DNA of 55,785 bases. It comes from Candidatus Nitrosopumilus sp. (GTDB taxonomy: Archaea; Thermoproteota; Nitrososphaeria; Nitrososphaerales; Nitrosopumilaceae). Of the stretch, positions 1 through 7,644 are shown one piece after another; position 1 is the first letter of the stretch; every line of letters begins with the position of its first letter. The translations under genes and the position numbers were made by a program. A model generated the notes under the pieces. That model had not been told where the DNA came from, did not search any database, and was given only the letters and a program-made list of their open reading frames with translations. The stretch is taken from assembly GCA_029862085.1 (NCBI GenBank), contig JAOTXZ010000007.1:1-55785 (forward strand), given 5' to 3'.

Positions 1-372
1 AAACAACTAGAAGAACAAATCTCAAAATTAGAATCTCAACAAAAAGAACCCCAACCTGAAGAAGCTACACCAGAACAAATAGCCCGACTAAAACAACTAG
101 AAGAACAAATCTCAAAATTAGAATCAAAACCCCGAAAAAAGAAGATAAAACCTGAGAAAGCTACACCAGAACAAATAGCCCGACTAAAACAACTAGAAGA
201 ACAAATCTCAAAATTAGAATCTCAACAAAAAGAACTCCAACCTGAAGAAGCTACACCAGAACAAATAGCCCGACTAAAACAACTTGAAAAACAAATCAAA
301 AAATTAGAATCAAAACCCCGAAAAAAGAAGATAAAACCTGAGAAAGCTACACCAGAACAAATAGCCCGACTA
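1..372 (+). repeat. Two-level in-frame tandem repeat (90 + 96 bp units, period 186 bp)
   Basis: Four full units lie at 1-90, 91-186, 187-276 and 277-372, and a partial fifth unit starts at 373. Units 1 and 3 differ by one base (C versus T at unit position 50, Pro to Leu). Units 2 and 4 differ at only a few bases near their starts. Copies of the same type are therefore nearly identical at the DNA level, including silent positions, so the array was copied recently as 186-bp blocks or is kept uniform by gene conversion. All units keep the reading frame. Confidence 0.9.
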
Positions 373-417
373 AAACAACTAGAAGAACAAATCTCAAAAT
401 TAGAATCTAAAAAATAA
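1..417 (+). CDS. Repeat-built coiled-coil protein, C-terminal part (gene starts before the window)
   Basis: Frame 1 is open from the first base to a TAA at 415-417, giving 138 visible residues with no start in the window. The protein consists of tandem units that alternate between 30 and 32 residues. Each unit carries TPEQIARLKQLEEQISKLES, a heptad-like charged pattern expected to form an alpha-helical coiled coil. The linkers alternate between a QQKE..PQPEE type and a basic KPRKKKIKPEK type. The last unit is cut short and ends in KK. The gene converges on the phasin-like gene, with 6 bases between the stops. That neighbour suggests a link to granules or other surfaces, but this is only an inference. 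The visible part has no catalytic domain and I do not recognise the family. Confidence 0.8.
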   Translation, partial: KQLEEQISKLESQQKEPQPEEATPEQIARLKQLEEQISKLESKPRKKKIKPEKATPEQIARLKQLEEQISKLESQQKELQPEEATPEQIARLKQLEKQIKKLESKPRKKKIKPEKATPEQIARLKQLEEQISKLESKK

Positions 418-423
418 TCTAAA

Positions 424-897
424 TTAAACCTGAGATGATTTCCAAGTTTCATTAAATCGTTTTATAGCCTCTTGGTATGCTTTAATTGAATCATCTCCAG
501 AAGTACTCAAAAATTTTTCCCACTGATCATTAAAACTTTTAATTCCATCAATATTGGTTTCTTTGAAAATATTTTCAATAAGCTTGTTTTGTTGTTTAAT
601 GTACTCTGGTCCCATTTCCCCCCAAGTTTGTTCCCAACTTGCGCTAACTTTTTTTAATAATTCAGCATCTGATTCTATCGCTCTTTGACAGGCATCATGA
701 TAAGTTCGTAATGTATCATTTGTTGCCTTTTGCCACTGTGCTAATGATTCTTTCCATAAATTTAATGATGCAGTATATTCTTTCCAAGCATTATCAAATT
801 CAATTTTTTTTGCTGGGGTCTTTGTCTGTTTTTTTGGTTTTGAAGTAGTTTTTTTAGCAGGTTTCTTTTTTGACTTTGTTTTCTTTTTGGTGGCCAT
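424..897 (-). CDS. Phasin/PhaE-like protein with a lysine-rich N-terminal tail
   Basis: This is a 157-residue protein. Residues 1-32 form a Lys/Ala/Pro/Thr-rich tail that resembles histone H1 tails. The rest is predicted helical with regularly spaced Trp residues (W..Y, LW, QWQ, SWEQTW, QWEKFL, FNETW). This recalls phasins and PhaE, the proteins that coat polyhydroxyalkanoate granules or partner PHA synthase. The basic tail could bind nucleic acid or a polymer surface. There is no signal peptide or membrane segment. It converges with the coiled-coil repeat gene on its left. The phasin assignment rests on composition and Trp spacing rather than on a catalytic motif, so it is moderate. Confidence 0.7.
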   Translation of the reverse strand: MATKKKTKSKKKPAKKTTSKPKKQTKTPAKKIEFDNAWKEYTASLNLWKESLAQWQKATNDTLRTYHDACQRAIESDAELLKKVSASWEQTWGEMGPEYIKQQNKLIENIFKETNIDGIKSFNDQWEKFLSTSGDDSIKAYQEAIKRFNETWKSSQV

Positions 898-964
898 AAA
901 ATAGATAAAAAATAGTAGATGTTAAATCTTTCAATAATTCTAAAATTTTAAAAATATATATTTT

Positions 965-1123
965 TTACAAATTAGAGGCCTTACTAAAATTGGGAAAATA
1001 TACTTGATCTTTGTTTTTAAATAAATCGTAGTGATTTTTACAAAGATTCCTTTTTTCCTTAAATCCAATACTTACTATTTGAATTGCCTTTGATTTACAC
1101 TCGGAAATACTGCACTGCAACAA
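965..1123 (-). CDS. Small zinc-finger-like protein (52 residues, TTG start)
   Basis: This short frame lies in the 318-bp gap between the phasin-like gene and the next plus-strand gene. It reads from tandem TTG codons (1118-1123), just after an in-frame TAG, to a TAA at 965-967. The product begins LQCSISECKSKA and contains LCKNHY, giving the spacing Cys-x4-Cys...Cys-x2-His, a plausible single zinc site in a mostly polar protein. A TATA-like box at 1161-1169 lies about 40 bases upstream on the same strand. No Shine-Dalgarno sequence is visible. Tiny Cys/His proteins of this kind are common in thaumarchaea, but the function is unknown. I see no other gene in the gap. Confidence 0.5.
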   Translation of the reverse strand: MLQCSISECKSKAIQIVSIGFKEKRNLCKNHYDLFKNKDQVYFPNFSKASNL

Positions 1124-1160
1124 TGACTATGAGCTTCGTTTTATTAATAAAATTATGAAA

Positions 1161-1169
1161 TTATATAAT
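1161..1169 (-). promoter_or_regulatory. TATA-like box for the small zinc-finger gene
   Basis: TTATATAAT reads as a good archaeal TATA box on the minus strand. It lies about 40 bases before the TTG at 1123, so transcription would start about 15 bases upstream of that codon. The element is nearly palindromic. The plus-strand gene at 1216 has its own AT-rich box at about 1181-1192. Confidence 0.35.
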
Positions 1170-1215
1170 TACCAAGAATGCTTAATTTTTATGATTGTTT
1201 AGTTTTTAGAAAATA

Positions 1216-1425
1216 ATGTCCGAAGATGACAAAGGAAAAAGATTTCTTGAATTAATTGATGAGCAAAATAACTTACAATGGAGTATTATTGAAAAATTAT
1301 ATTCTCTAATTAGCACAGAATGGAAATCTATTGAGAAACAAAATGAAATAGAATCATTAGTGGAAAAACACTCTACAATAACCAAAGAACTTAACAGTCT
1401 TGATGTCGATGGCAGTATCTTATAG
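1216..1425 (+). CDS. Small acidic conserved-type protein, unknown function
   Basis: This 69-residue protein is acidic and predicted almost wholly helical, with heptad-like hydrophobic spacing (FLELIDEQNNL, IIEKLYSLI, IESLVEKH). It has no cysteines, signal peptide or membrane segment. The ATG lies about 29 bases after an AT-rich box (1181-1192), which fits a leaderless transcript. Its last 6 bases overlap the end of the convergent haem o synthase gene. I do not recognise a family; it could be a small helical adaptor. Confidence 0.6.
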   Translation: MSEDDKGKRFLELIDEQNNLQWSIIEKLYSLISTEWKSIEKQNEIESLVEKHSTITKELNSLDVDGSIL

Positions 1426-2352
1426 TGCAGAATCTACCATTAAGGCAATAAACAATACTGCCAAGTAGGGACTAGAAAATTTGAACAATGTCCATGCTGC
1501 TCTTTCCATAGGTTTTGCAATAACCCATGAAGATAATGCAACCATCACTGCACCGGAAGCAATAGCAGTCCACAAATAAACTGGACCTACCATCGACTCG
1601 TTATTTTCTGTTACCATGAAAAATGGTGTTATGGAAAATAAAACCATTACAAAAGTAGAAATTGCAATTACTCTTGATGATGTTTTTTCGGATTGAACTG
1701 CAGTTAACATAGGCACATCTACTTTATTGTAGTCCTCCTTAAAATGCAAAGTTAGAGCCCAAATATGCATTGGAATCCAAATAAACACCAATCCTGCCAT
1801 CGCAAGACCCATAGTCCATAAATCTGACATTGTAACTGCTACCCACCCAATCATTGGAGGAGCACCACCACACAAACCTCCCAAGATAATATTTGTTCTA
1901 GAAGTTCTTTTTAACGCATATGAATAAACAAGAACGTTGTTTGCCAAACCAAATGCAATAAAGGCAGTAGCCCAAAGTCCTTGCTCTAATGTGGTGGTAA
2001 ATGAAATAGCAAATGCAAGTACCAGTGATATTCCAGCCAAGACCAGTCCAAAGTTTCTTGCTTTGGTGGCAGGATGAATTCGTTTTGATGGTAATGGTCT
2101 ATTTTTTGTCCTCTCCATTATCGCATCAATATCTCTATCGTGATAGTTGGTCAGAGTATTGGCTGCAGCGGATCCTGCTGCTACTGAAAATAACGCCAAG
2201 ACCCATGTTGCAGGAGAAACTTCGATATTGTAAATATTTGATGCAGTTAAGATGGCCCCAAACGCAGTAAATACTAACAAATACCAAATCTTTGGTTTTG
2301 TTAGTTCATAGTAAACAGCAATGCGAGATTCTGATCGTTGTTTCTGCAACAT
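1420..2352 (-). CDS. ctaB: Protohaem IX farnesyltransferase (haem o synthase)
   Basis: This 310-residue UbiA-superfamily integral membrane enzyme transfers a farnesyl group from farnesyl diphosphate to haem b, giving haem o for the terminal oxidase. The first Asp-rich motif (NYHDRDIDAIMERTKNRPLP) is clear at about residues 68-87, with the usual T..RPLP extension. The conserved GGAPPMIGW segment follows near residue 160. Several hydrophobic spans fit the usual nine membrane helices, and the length is normal. Its ATG overlaps the stop of the upstream Lrp-type regulator by one base (TAATG), so the two are probably co-transcribed. Thaumarchaea use haem-copper oxidases, which fits the role. Confidence 0.95.
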   Translation of the reverse strand: MLQKQRSESRIAVYYELTKPKIWYLLVFTAFGAILTASNIYNIEVSPATWVLALFSVAAGSAAANTLTNYHDRDIDAIMERTKNRPLPSKRIHPATKARNFGLVLAGISLVLAFAISFTTTLEQGLWATAFIAFGLANNVLVYSYALKRTSRTNIILGGLCGGAPPMIGWVAVTMSDLWTMGLAMAGLVFIWIPMHIWALTLHFKEDYNKVDVPMLTAVQSEKTSSRVIAISTFVMVLFSITPFFMVTENNESMVGPVYLWTAIASGAVMVALSSWVIAKPMERAAWTLFKFSSPYLAVLFIALMVDSAL

Positions 2353-2819
2353 TAATCCTTACTCTTTGATGGCATATATGGCATTGCCTTTTCTCTTGAT
2401 TTCATCTCAATGAATGATTCTGAAGACTGAATTCCCTCAATTCTACCGATTTGCTCTGAAACCATTTTATGCATTTGATCTAGGGATTTTGAATACATGG
2501 TAACTAAAATATCAAATCTTCCTGTAACCTCTGCTACCTCTCGCACTCCTTCTATCTTGAATAGCTCTTTGATTATATGATCCCGTTTTTTTGTATCCAT
2601 GTTAATTCCTGTCAACGCCTTAACGTTGTATCCAAGTTCTGCATCGTTTACAATTATTGTAAATCGCTCAATTAATTTCCGTTTAACAAGTCTCTTTATT
2701 CTTGAATATACCACAGAAGAATTTACATCAATTTTTTTGGATAATCGAGGAATGGAAATCGATGCATCGTTTGCTAATTCTGATAAAATTTGTAAATCCA
2801 GGTCATCAACTTTAGCCGT
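2352..2819 (-). CDS. Lrp/AsnC-family transcription regulator with a non-canonical (ACG) start
   Basis: The frame encodes a full Lrp/AsnC protein: an N-terminal helix-turn-helix (DDLDLQILSELANDASISIP, then RLSKKIDVNSSVVYSRIKRL) followed by an alpha-beta RAM ligand domain (VREVAEVTGRFDILVTMYSK). The first usable canonical codon, GTG at 2712-2714, falls inside the HTH and would remove most of it. Upstream the frame stays open to a TAA at 2820-2822, and the next codon is ACG followed by codons for A-K-V-D-D-L-D. ATG would be expected exactly there, so I place the start at that ACG (155 residues). A TATA-like TTTATAAG lies about 35 bases upstream. The alternatives are a CTG start at 2799-2801 or a sequencing error. 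Ligand and targets are unknown; ctaB follows directly. Confidence 0.8.
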   Translation of the reverse strand, partial: TAKVDDLDLQILSELANDASISIPRLSKKIDVNSSVVYSRIKRLVKRKLIERFTIIVNDAELGYNVKALTGINMDTKKRDHIIKELFKIEGVREVAEVTGRFDILVTMYSKSLDQMHKMVSEQIGRIEGIQSSESFIEMKSREKAMPYMPSKSKD

Positions 2820-2889
2820 TTAAAACACCTGATCCGATATAGATTTCAACATCTTATAAAGTTATTATTGAAAAAATTGCAAAAAATAT

Positions 2890-3966
2890 CTAAATTTTTC
2901 CTTTTTTGTAGAGCATCTCTGCAACCAAAACTGCACCCTTTGCTGATCCCATTTTTTTATTGTGAGAGAACAACATATACTTTAAACCATTTTCAAATAA
3001 TTCCTCTTTCTCAACTCTACCAATAGTTGTAGTCATACCTCCTCCAACTTCCCTTTCCATTCTGGGTTGAGGTCTAGTAGGATCCTCATGGAAGGCGTAA
3101 TAATCTTTAGGAGCTGAAGGTAGACCTGCTACTGAAATTGATTTGTTATAATCATCGTAAGTTTCTTTTGCAACCTTTGGATCTATTTCTTTTTCAGTTT
3201 CCACAAAAACAGATTCTGTATGTCCATCAATTACTGGAACACGTGTGCAAGTACAACTAATTCTAATGTCAGCATCTTCAATTTTTCCGTCCTTTAGTTT
3301 ACCTAAAATTTTTCTTGTCTCAATTCTTACTTTTCCTTCCTCTTTTGGAATGTACGGTAAAATATTATCTGTAATTCCCATTGCAGATACACCTGATTTT
3401 CCTCCACCAGAAATTGCTTGCATCGAAGTCATCATAACTTTTTTAGCACCATATTTTTCAAACAGGGGTTTTAGAGTAATAGCTAAACCAGTTGTAGTGC
3501 AGTTTGGTAATGGTGCTACCCATCCCTTCCAGTTTCTGTTCTTCTTTTGTATCTCAAGAAGATCTGACTGCTCATCATTTACTCCTGGAATTAGAATGGG
3601 AACATCCTCTTCATATCGATAAGCAGAACTTGTGGATATTACTGGAAGGACTGCTGCCATATTAGTCTCAATTTTTCTTGCAGCTTCTGATTCTACAGCA
3701 GAAAATACTAGATCTAACTTTGATGTGTCTATTTCATCAACTCTTTTGACAGTCATTTCTTTAATGTAATCAGGAATTTCTCCACCTACATCCCATGCGA
3801 TAATTCCGCTTGGTTCTCTTATTGCATCCAGGTATTTTTTCCCTGCCGAACGTTCGGATGCAGCAATCTGTGTGACTTCAAACCATGGGTGATTATGCAA
3901 GGATTGAACAAATTCTTGCCCTACAGAACCAGTAACTCCAATTATAGCCACACGCTTTTTATCCAT
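2890..3966 (-). CDS. asd: Aspartate-semialdehyde dehydrogenase (possibly also acting on acyl-CoA substrates)
   Basis: This 358-residue protein has an N-terminal NADP-binding motif (IIGVTGSVGQEF) and the catalytic-cysteine segment PLPNCTTTGLAI near residue 155. It also has the glycine-rich ISGGGKSG segment and a GGGMTTTIGR motif near the C terminus. These are diagnostic of archaeal aspartyl-phosphate semialdehyde dehydrogenase, which feeds threonine, methionine and lysine synthesis. Sulfolobales malonyl-/succinyl-CoA reductase of the 3-hydroxypropionate/4-hydroxybutyrate cycle belongs to the same fold family, so a CoA substrate cannot be excluded from sequence alone. It is a single gene, divergent from the cobalamin operon across a 67-bp gap. 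Confidence 0.9.
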   Translation of the reverse strand: MDKKRVAIIGVTGSVGQEFVQSLHNHPWFEVTQIAASERSAGKKYLDAIREPSGIIAWDVGGEIPDYIKEMTVKRVDEIDTSKLDLVFSAVESEAARKIETNMAAVLPVISTSSAYRYEEDVPILIPGVNDEQSDLLEIQKKNRNWKGWVAPLPNCTTTGLAITLKPLFEKYGAKKVMMTSMQAISGGGKSGVSAMGITDNILPYIPKEEGKVRIETRKILGKLKDGKIEDADIRISCTCTRVPVIDGHTESVFVETEKEIDPKVAKETYDDYNKSISVAGLPSAPKDYYAFHEDPTRPQPRMEREVGGGMTTTIGRVEKEELFENGLKYMLFSHNKKMGSAKGAVLVAEMLYKKGKI

Positions 3967-4033
3967 GATTTAATTGCCTTAATTCAATTAATAATCGTTA
4001 TCGGAGTTTGACCAAAACATACTATATCAGGAA

Positions 4034-5122
4034 ATGATACTCTCAAGCGTGAAACTCAAATCAACAATATCTTCACATAAACCAGCCTCTCATGGGGGGC
4101 TTTATTCGATCTCCAATCCAACCCTTGATATTTTGGATTTTAGTTCAAACATCAACCCACTTGGTCCAAGCCCAGAGGTGGTTAAAACTATCAAAAATCA
4201 ATTGAATACCTTACAAATCTACCCTGATTCAGATTCCCGTGTTCTTAGAAAAAACCTCCAAAAATATACCAAAATTCCTTCATCCCAAATTGTAGTTGGA
4301 AATGGTGCTACTGAAATTATTTATAATTTTTGTAAAAGTTTTGTGTCCAAAAAAACTCCAATTTTGATTCCCATTCCTACTTTTGGCGAATATGAGGTAG
4401 CTGCAAAACTTGCCGGGGGAAAAGTTGAATTTTTTAAAACAATGGATTTAAAAAAAGATATTAATAATTTTATTTCTAAAATTCCATCTAATGGCTGTAT
4501 TTTTATTTGTAATCCAAATAATCCTACTGGAAATTTAATTTCTAAAAGTTATTTAAAAAAAATTATCATTGCTGCAAGTAAAAAAAATACTCTAGTTTTT
4601 CTTGATGAATGTTTTATTGAACTAGTACCAAATCATAATGAATCAATTATTGCATTAATAAGAAATTTTGATAATTTATTTATTTTACGGTCATTAACAA
4701 AATCATATGGGCTAGCGGGAATACGTATAGGTTATGGTATTGGAACAAAGAAAATGGTTTCTATTTTAAACAAAATTAAAATTCCATGGAATGTTTCTGG
4801 ATTGGCTCAATATGCAGGCATTGCAGCTATTAATACGGATAATTACTTGCATAAAGCAAAAAAAATAATCCAAATAGAATCAGAATACTTAAAAAAAAAT
4901 ATTTCTAAATTAGAAAATTTTTATTGTTTTGATTCTGTTACCAACTTTATTTTAATAAAATCAAAATTAAGATCATCTAATCTACAAAAAAAATTATTAA
5001 AAAAGAAAATCTTAGTACGTGATTGTAGTAATTTTCGGGGATTAAATAATTATTACATTAGGGTCGCTGTAAAAACAAGAAAAGAAAATCTAAGACTTTT
5101 ACAGGCTTTGGAGGAACTATGA
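4034..5122 (+). CDS. cobD: CobD-like PLP enzyme: threonine-phosphate decarboxylase of cobalamin synthesis
   Basis: This 362-residue fold-type I aminotransferase-like protein contains the CobD/CobC hallmark near its N terminus (HGG then DFSSNINPLGPS). The nucleotide-binding NPNNPTGN and the PLP-lysine motif RSLTKSYGLAGIR follow. Family members decarboxylate L-threonine-O-3-phosphate to aminopropanol phosphate for the nucleotide loop. The paralogue hisC is elsewhere in the window (36783-37853), and the cobalamin neighbours support CobD here. It is the first gene of a five-gene operon, and its stop overlaps the next start by 4 bases. Confidence 0.85.
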   Translation: MILSSVKLKSTISSHKPASHGGLYSISNPTLDILDFSSNINPLGPSPEVVKTIKNQLNTLQIYPDSDSRVLRKNLQKYTKIPSSQIVVGNGATEIIYNFCKSFVSKKTPILIPIPTFGEYEVAAKLAGGKVEFFKTMDLKKDINNFISKIPSNGCIFICNPNNPTGNLISKSYLKKIIIAASKKNTLVFLDECFIELVPNHNESIIALIRNFDNLFILRSLTKSYGLAGIRIGYGIGTKKMVSILNKIKIPWNVSGLAQYAGIAAINTDNYLHKAKKIIQIESEYLKKNISKLENFYCFDSVTNFILIKSKLRSSNLQKKLLKKKILVRDCSNFRGLNNYYIRVAVKTRKENLRLLQALEEL

Positions 5123-5958
5123 AATCCTTAATGATCCAGGGGACATCATCTGGAGCAGGGAAATCTACCCTAGTTACGGCTCTGTGTAGAATATTTGCAA
5201 ATAAGGGATTTTCAGTAGCACCCTTCAAGTCACAAAACATGTCCAACTTTTCATACAAAGGAAAAGGCTTTGAAATATCTCGTGCTCAGGTTATTCAAGC
5301 AATGGGAGCAAGGTGTGAAATTACGCCTGATCTCAACCCGATTATGCTCAAACCTCTTGGAAATTATCAAAGCCACGTATATCTCCATGGAAAAAAATTC
5401 AAAAAAATGCATGCCACAGAGTATTACCAAAAATTTGCTCGAACTGACGGATTAAAGATTGCTGTAAAATCTCTTAAAAAGCTTCAACAAAACCATGATC
5501 TTGTAATTTTGGAAGGTGCGGGTTCCCCAGCAGAAATTAATTTGGCTAAATTTGATATTGCAAACATGAAGATGGCTGAAAAGGCAAACTCCCCCGTGTT
5601 GCTTATCACTGATATTGATAGAGGTGGATCCTTTGCAAGTATTATTGGAACTTTGGCTCTTCTAGACAAAAAATATCAAAAACTAGTTCAAGGTTTTGTA
5701 ATAAATAAATTCAGAGGAGATACAAATTTACTCAAACCAGGATTTAGAAAGATTAAAGAAAAAACAAAAAAATCTGTTTTTGGAGTGATTCCAATGTCAG
5801 ATTTTGATCTTCCCGAAGAGGATTCCTTGAACGTTAAAGCAAAAAATATAGCTTGGAATAAAAAAAACTTGGATAAAATAGATCAAGAAATTGACAAGTT
5901 AAGTAAGTTAGTCTATTCAAATTTGAATATGAGGAAAATTGAGAGGATGATAAAGTGA
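5119..5958 (+). CDS. cbiP: Cobyric acid synthase, synthetase domain only (no glutaminase domain)
   Basis: This 279-residue protein has an N-terminal P-loop (GTSSGAGKSTL) and the KSQNMS segment. It also has the ILEGAGSPAEINL and ITDIDRGGSFASIIGT motifs typical of CobQ/CbiP, the amidase that adds four amide groups to adenosylcobyrinate a,c-diamide. Full CobQ is about 480-500 residues with a C-terminal triad-type glutamine amidotransferase domain. Here the frame stops shortly after GVIPMSDFDLPEEDSL and the next gene overlaps by 4 bases, so the glutaminase half is truly absent at this locus. Either ammonia is used directly or a separate glutaminase subunit acts in trans. No downstream frame resembles the missing half. 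Confidence 0.88.
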   Translation: MKSLMIQGTSSGAGKSTLVTALCRIFANKGFSVAPFKSQNMSNFSYKGKGFEISRAQVIQAMGARCEITPDLNPIMLKPLGNYQSHVYLHGKKFKKMHATEYYQKFARTDGLKIAVKSLKKLQQNHDLVILEGAGSPAEINLAKFDIANMKMAEKANSPVLLITDIDRGGSFASIIGTLALLDKKYQKLVQGFVINKFRGDTNLLKPGFRKIKEKTKKSVFGVIPMSDFDLPEEDSLNVKAKNIAWNKKNLDKIDQEIDKLSKLVYSNLNMRKIERMIK

Positions 5959-6926
5959 TTTTCGAATCAATAACTATCATCTTTTTTGCACTTACACTTG
6001 ATTTTACTTTGGGTGATCCCAAAAATAAATTTCATCCAACAGCATGGATGGGATCTATGATTGCAAAATTTACCCCTCACTTGAAAAACTCATCAGATAA
6101 TTTAGAAAAACTTGGGGGAGTTGTTCTAATTATTCTATCAAGTACAATTGTTGTTTCACTAATAACATTTTTAGATTTTGGAATTAACTTGATTACGATA
6201 GACTCTCTTTCAATAATAATTTCAGTAATTATAGGAGGAATTCTCCTAAAAACAACAATTGCAATAAAGGGAATGGAAAAACATGCATTAGCAGTGGTAA
6301 CTTCACTGGAAAATGAAAATATCCCATCTGCACGTGATCATTTGTCTAAAATTGTAAAGCGAAATACCAAAGATTTGGATAAAAATCACCTATTTTCAGG
6401 CGTAATTGAAAGTATAAGTGAAAATACAGTTGATGGCATCACTGGACCTCTTTTCTACTTTGGATTGTTGGGATTGCCAGGTGCCTTTGTATATCGTGTA
6501 ATTAACACAGCGGATTCTATGATTGGTTATAGAACAAATATTTTTAAAAACATAGGTTGGTTTGCAGCAAACTGTGATAAAATTTTAAATTATTTACCTT
6601 CAAGACTTACTGGTCTAGTTATGATTTTCAGTGCAATGATTCTCAGAAATGATTGGAAACAATCCTACAAAATAATGATACGCGATGGAAAAAAAACTGA
6701 GAGCCCAAATGCTGGATATCCAATGGCCGCCATTGCAGGTGCCTTGGGAACCAAATTCGAAAAAATTGATCATTATTCATTGGGTGATGGTAAAATTATT
6801 TTTTCTAAAGAACATGTAAATTCAGCAATATCCATAATGAAAGTCACCTCAATTATTTTTTGTGGAATCATTGTACTGCCAATGATATTTTTACTCTCTT
6901 ATTTGGGATGGTGGATTCATGCTTAA
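5955..6926 (+). CDS. cbiB: Adenosylcobinamide-phosphate synthase
   Basis: This 323-residue membrane protein joins aminopropanol phosphate to cobyric acid. Family marks are the N-terminal LDFTLGDPKNKFHPTAWMG, the ISENTVDGITGPLFYF segment, the NTADSMIGYR motif, and the ESPNAGYPMAAIAGAL segment. Several hydrophobic helices flank these. The start overlaps cbiP and the end overlaps cobS by 8 bases, so the genes are transcribed together and possibly translationally coupled. Length is normal for the family. Confidence 0.95.
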   Translation: MIFESITIIFFALTLDFTLGDPKNKFHPTAWMGSMIAKFTPHLKNSSDNLEKLGGVVLIILSSTIVVSLITFLDFGINLITIDSLSIIISVIIGGILLKTTIAIKGMEKHALAVVTSLENENIPSARDHLSKIVKRNTKDLDKNHLFSGVIESISENTVDGITGPLFYFGLLGLPGAFVYRVINTADSMIGYRTNIFKNIGWFAANCDKILNYLPSRLTGLVMIFSAMILRNDWKQSYKIMIRDGKKTESPNAGYPMAAIAGALGTKFEKIDHYSLGDGKIIFSKEHVNSAISIMKVTSIIFCGIIVLPMIFLLSYLGWWIHA

Positions 6927-7644
6927 AGAAATAGGTTCTGTTTTTTCTTTTTTGACTATAATTCCAACCAGTAATGCAAATCTTGAAACTGTCGCAAAAT
7001 ACATGTATCTTTTTCCTACCGTTGGAATCGCAATTGGTTTACTTGTGGGTTCTTTAGGATTTGGCCTATCCTTCTTTTTAGATCCTTTAATTGTAAGTTT
7101 ACTAGTTGTGGCTTCGCTAACTCTGATTACTGGTATTCATCATACTGATGGTTTAGGAGATTTTGCAGATGGTTTGATGACCAAAGGTAGTAAAGAAAAA
7201 AAAATTAAAGCAATGAAAGATCTTGCGACTGGATCAGCTGGAGTTGTTGCTATTGTTTTGTATCTTGTGGGACTGATTGTTGCGATATCTCTTTCAACGG
7301 GGTTTCAATTATTTTTGGCAATTTTGCTAAGTGAAATAGTTGCGAAATTCTCAATGGTTTTAATGGCAAGTATAGGAAAATCAGCCTCTATAGGCTCAAA
7401 TTCTCCATTTATCGAGCTAATGAAAAACCGAAAAAAACTTGCAGTTACCACCATTATCACCTTAATTCCATTGATTATCCTAGGAGGAACCACTGGCTTG
7501 ATTATTTTTGCAATAGGGACCACTTTTACACTATTTTTAGTTGCCATGTCAACTCGAAGTTTTGGTGGAATTACGGGTGATGTTTTAGGTGCTACAAACG
7601 AACTTACACGTCTTGCTTCTCTATTGATCTTTGTTTCGATATGA
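6919..7644 (+). CDS. cobS: Cobalamin synthase (adenosylcobinamide-GDP ribazoletransferase)
   Basis: This 241-residue polytopic membrane enzyme performs the last joining step, linking the lower-ligand riboside to adenosylcobinamide-GDP. The acidic active-site motif HHTDGLGDFADGLM lies at about residues 74-87, and RSFGGITGDVLGATNE lies near the C terminus, both characteristic of CobS. Hydrophobic helices fill the rest. It overlaps cbiB by 8 bases and cobY by 4 bases. Confidence 0.95.
   Translation: MLKEIGSVFSFLTIIPTSNANLETVAKYMYLFPTVGIAIGLLVGSLGFGLSFFLDPLIVSLLVVASLTLITGIHHTDGLGDFADGLMTKGSKEKKIKAMKDLATGSAGVVAIVLYLVGLIVAISLSTGFQLFLAILLSEIVAKFSMVLMASIGKSASIGSNSPFIELMKNRKKLAVTTIITLIPLIILGGTTGLIIFAIGTTFTLFLVAMSTRSFGGITGDVLGATNELTRLASLLIFVSI

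Noticed and set aside
1-417. Possible CRISPR array or satellite in the repeats
   Set aside because: Units are contiguous, in frame and without unique spacers; they code for a continuous coiled coil.
222-452. 76-residue minus-strand frame opposite the repeat gene
   Set aside because: It is the antisense shadow of the coiled-coil repeats, giving a Phe/Ser-rich product, and overlaps the phasin-like gene start to no purpose.
898-1215. Non-coding RNA in the 318-bp gap
   Set aside because: A small zinc-finger frame with its own TATA box explains the region better, and no stable extended structure was apparent by eye.
2712-2714. GTG as the start of the Lrp-type regulator
   Set aside because: It would remove most of the helix-turn-helix that is perfectly encoded upstream in the same frame.
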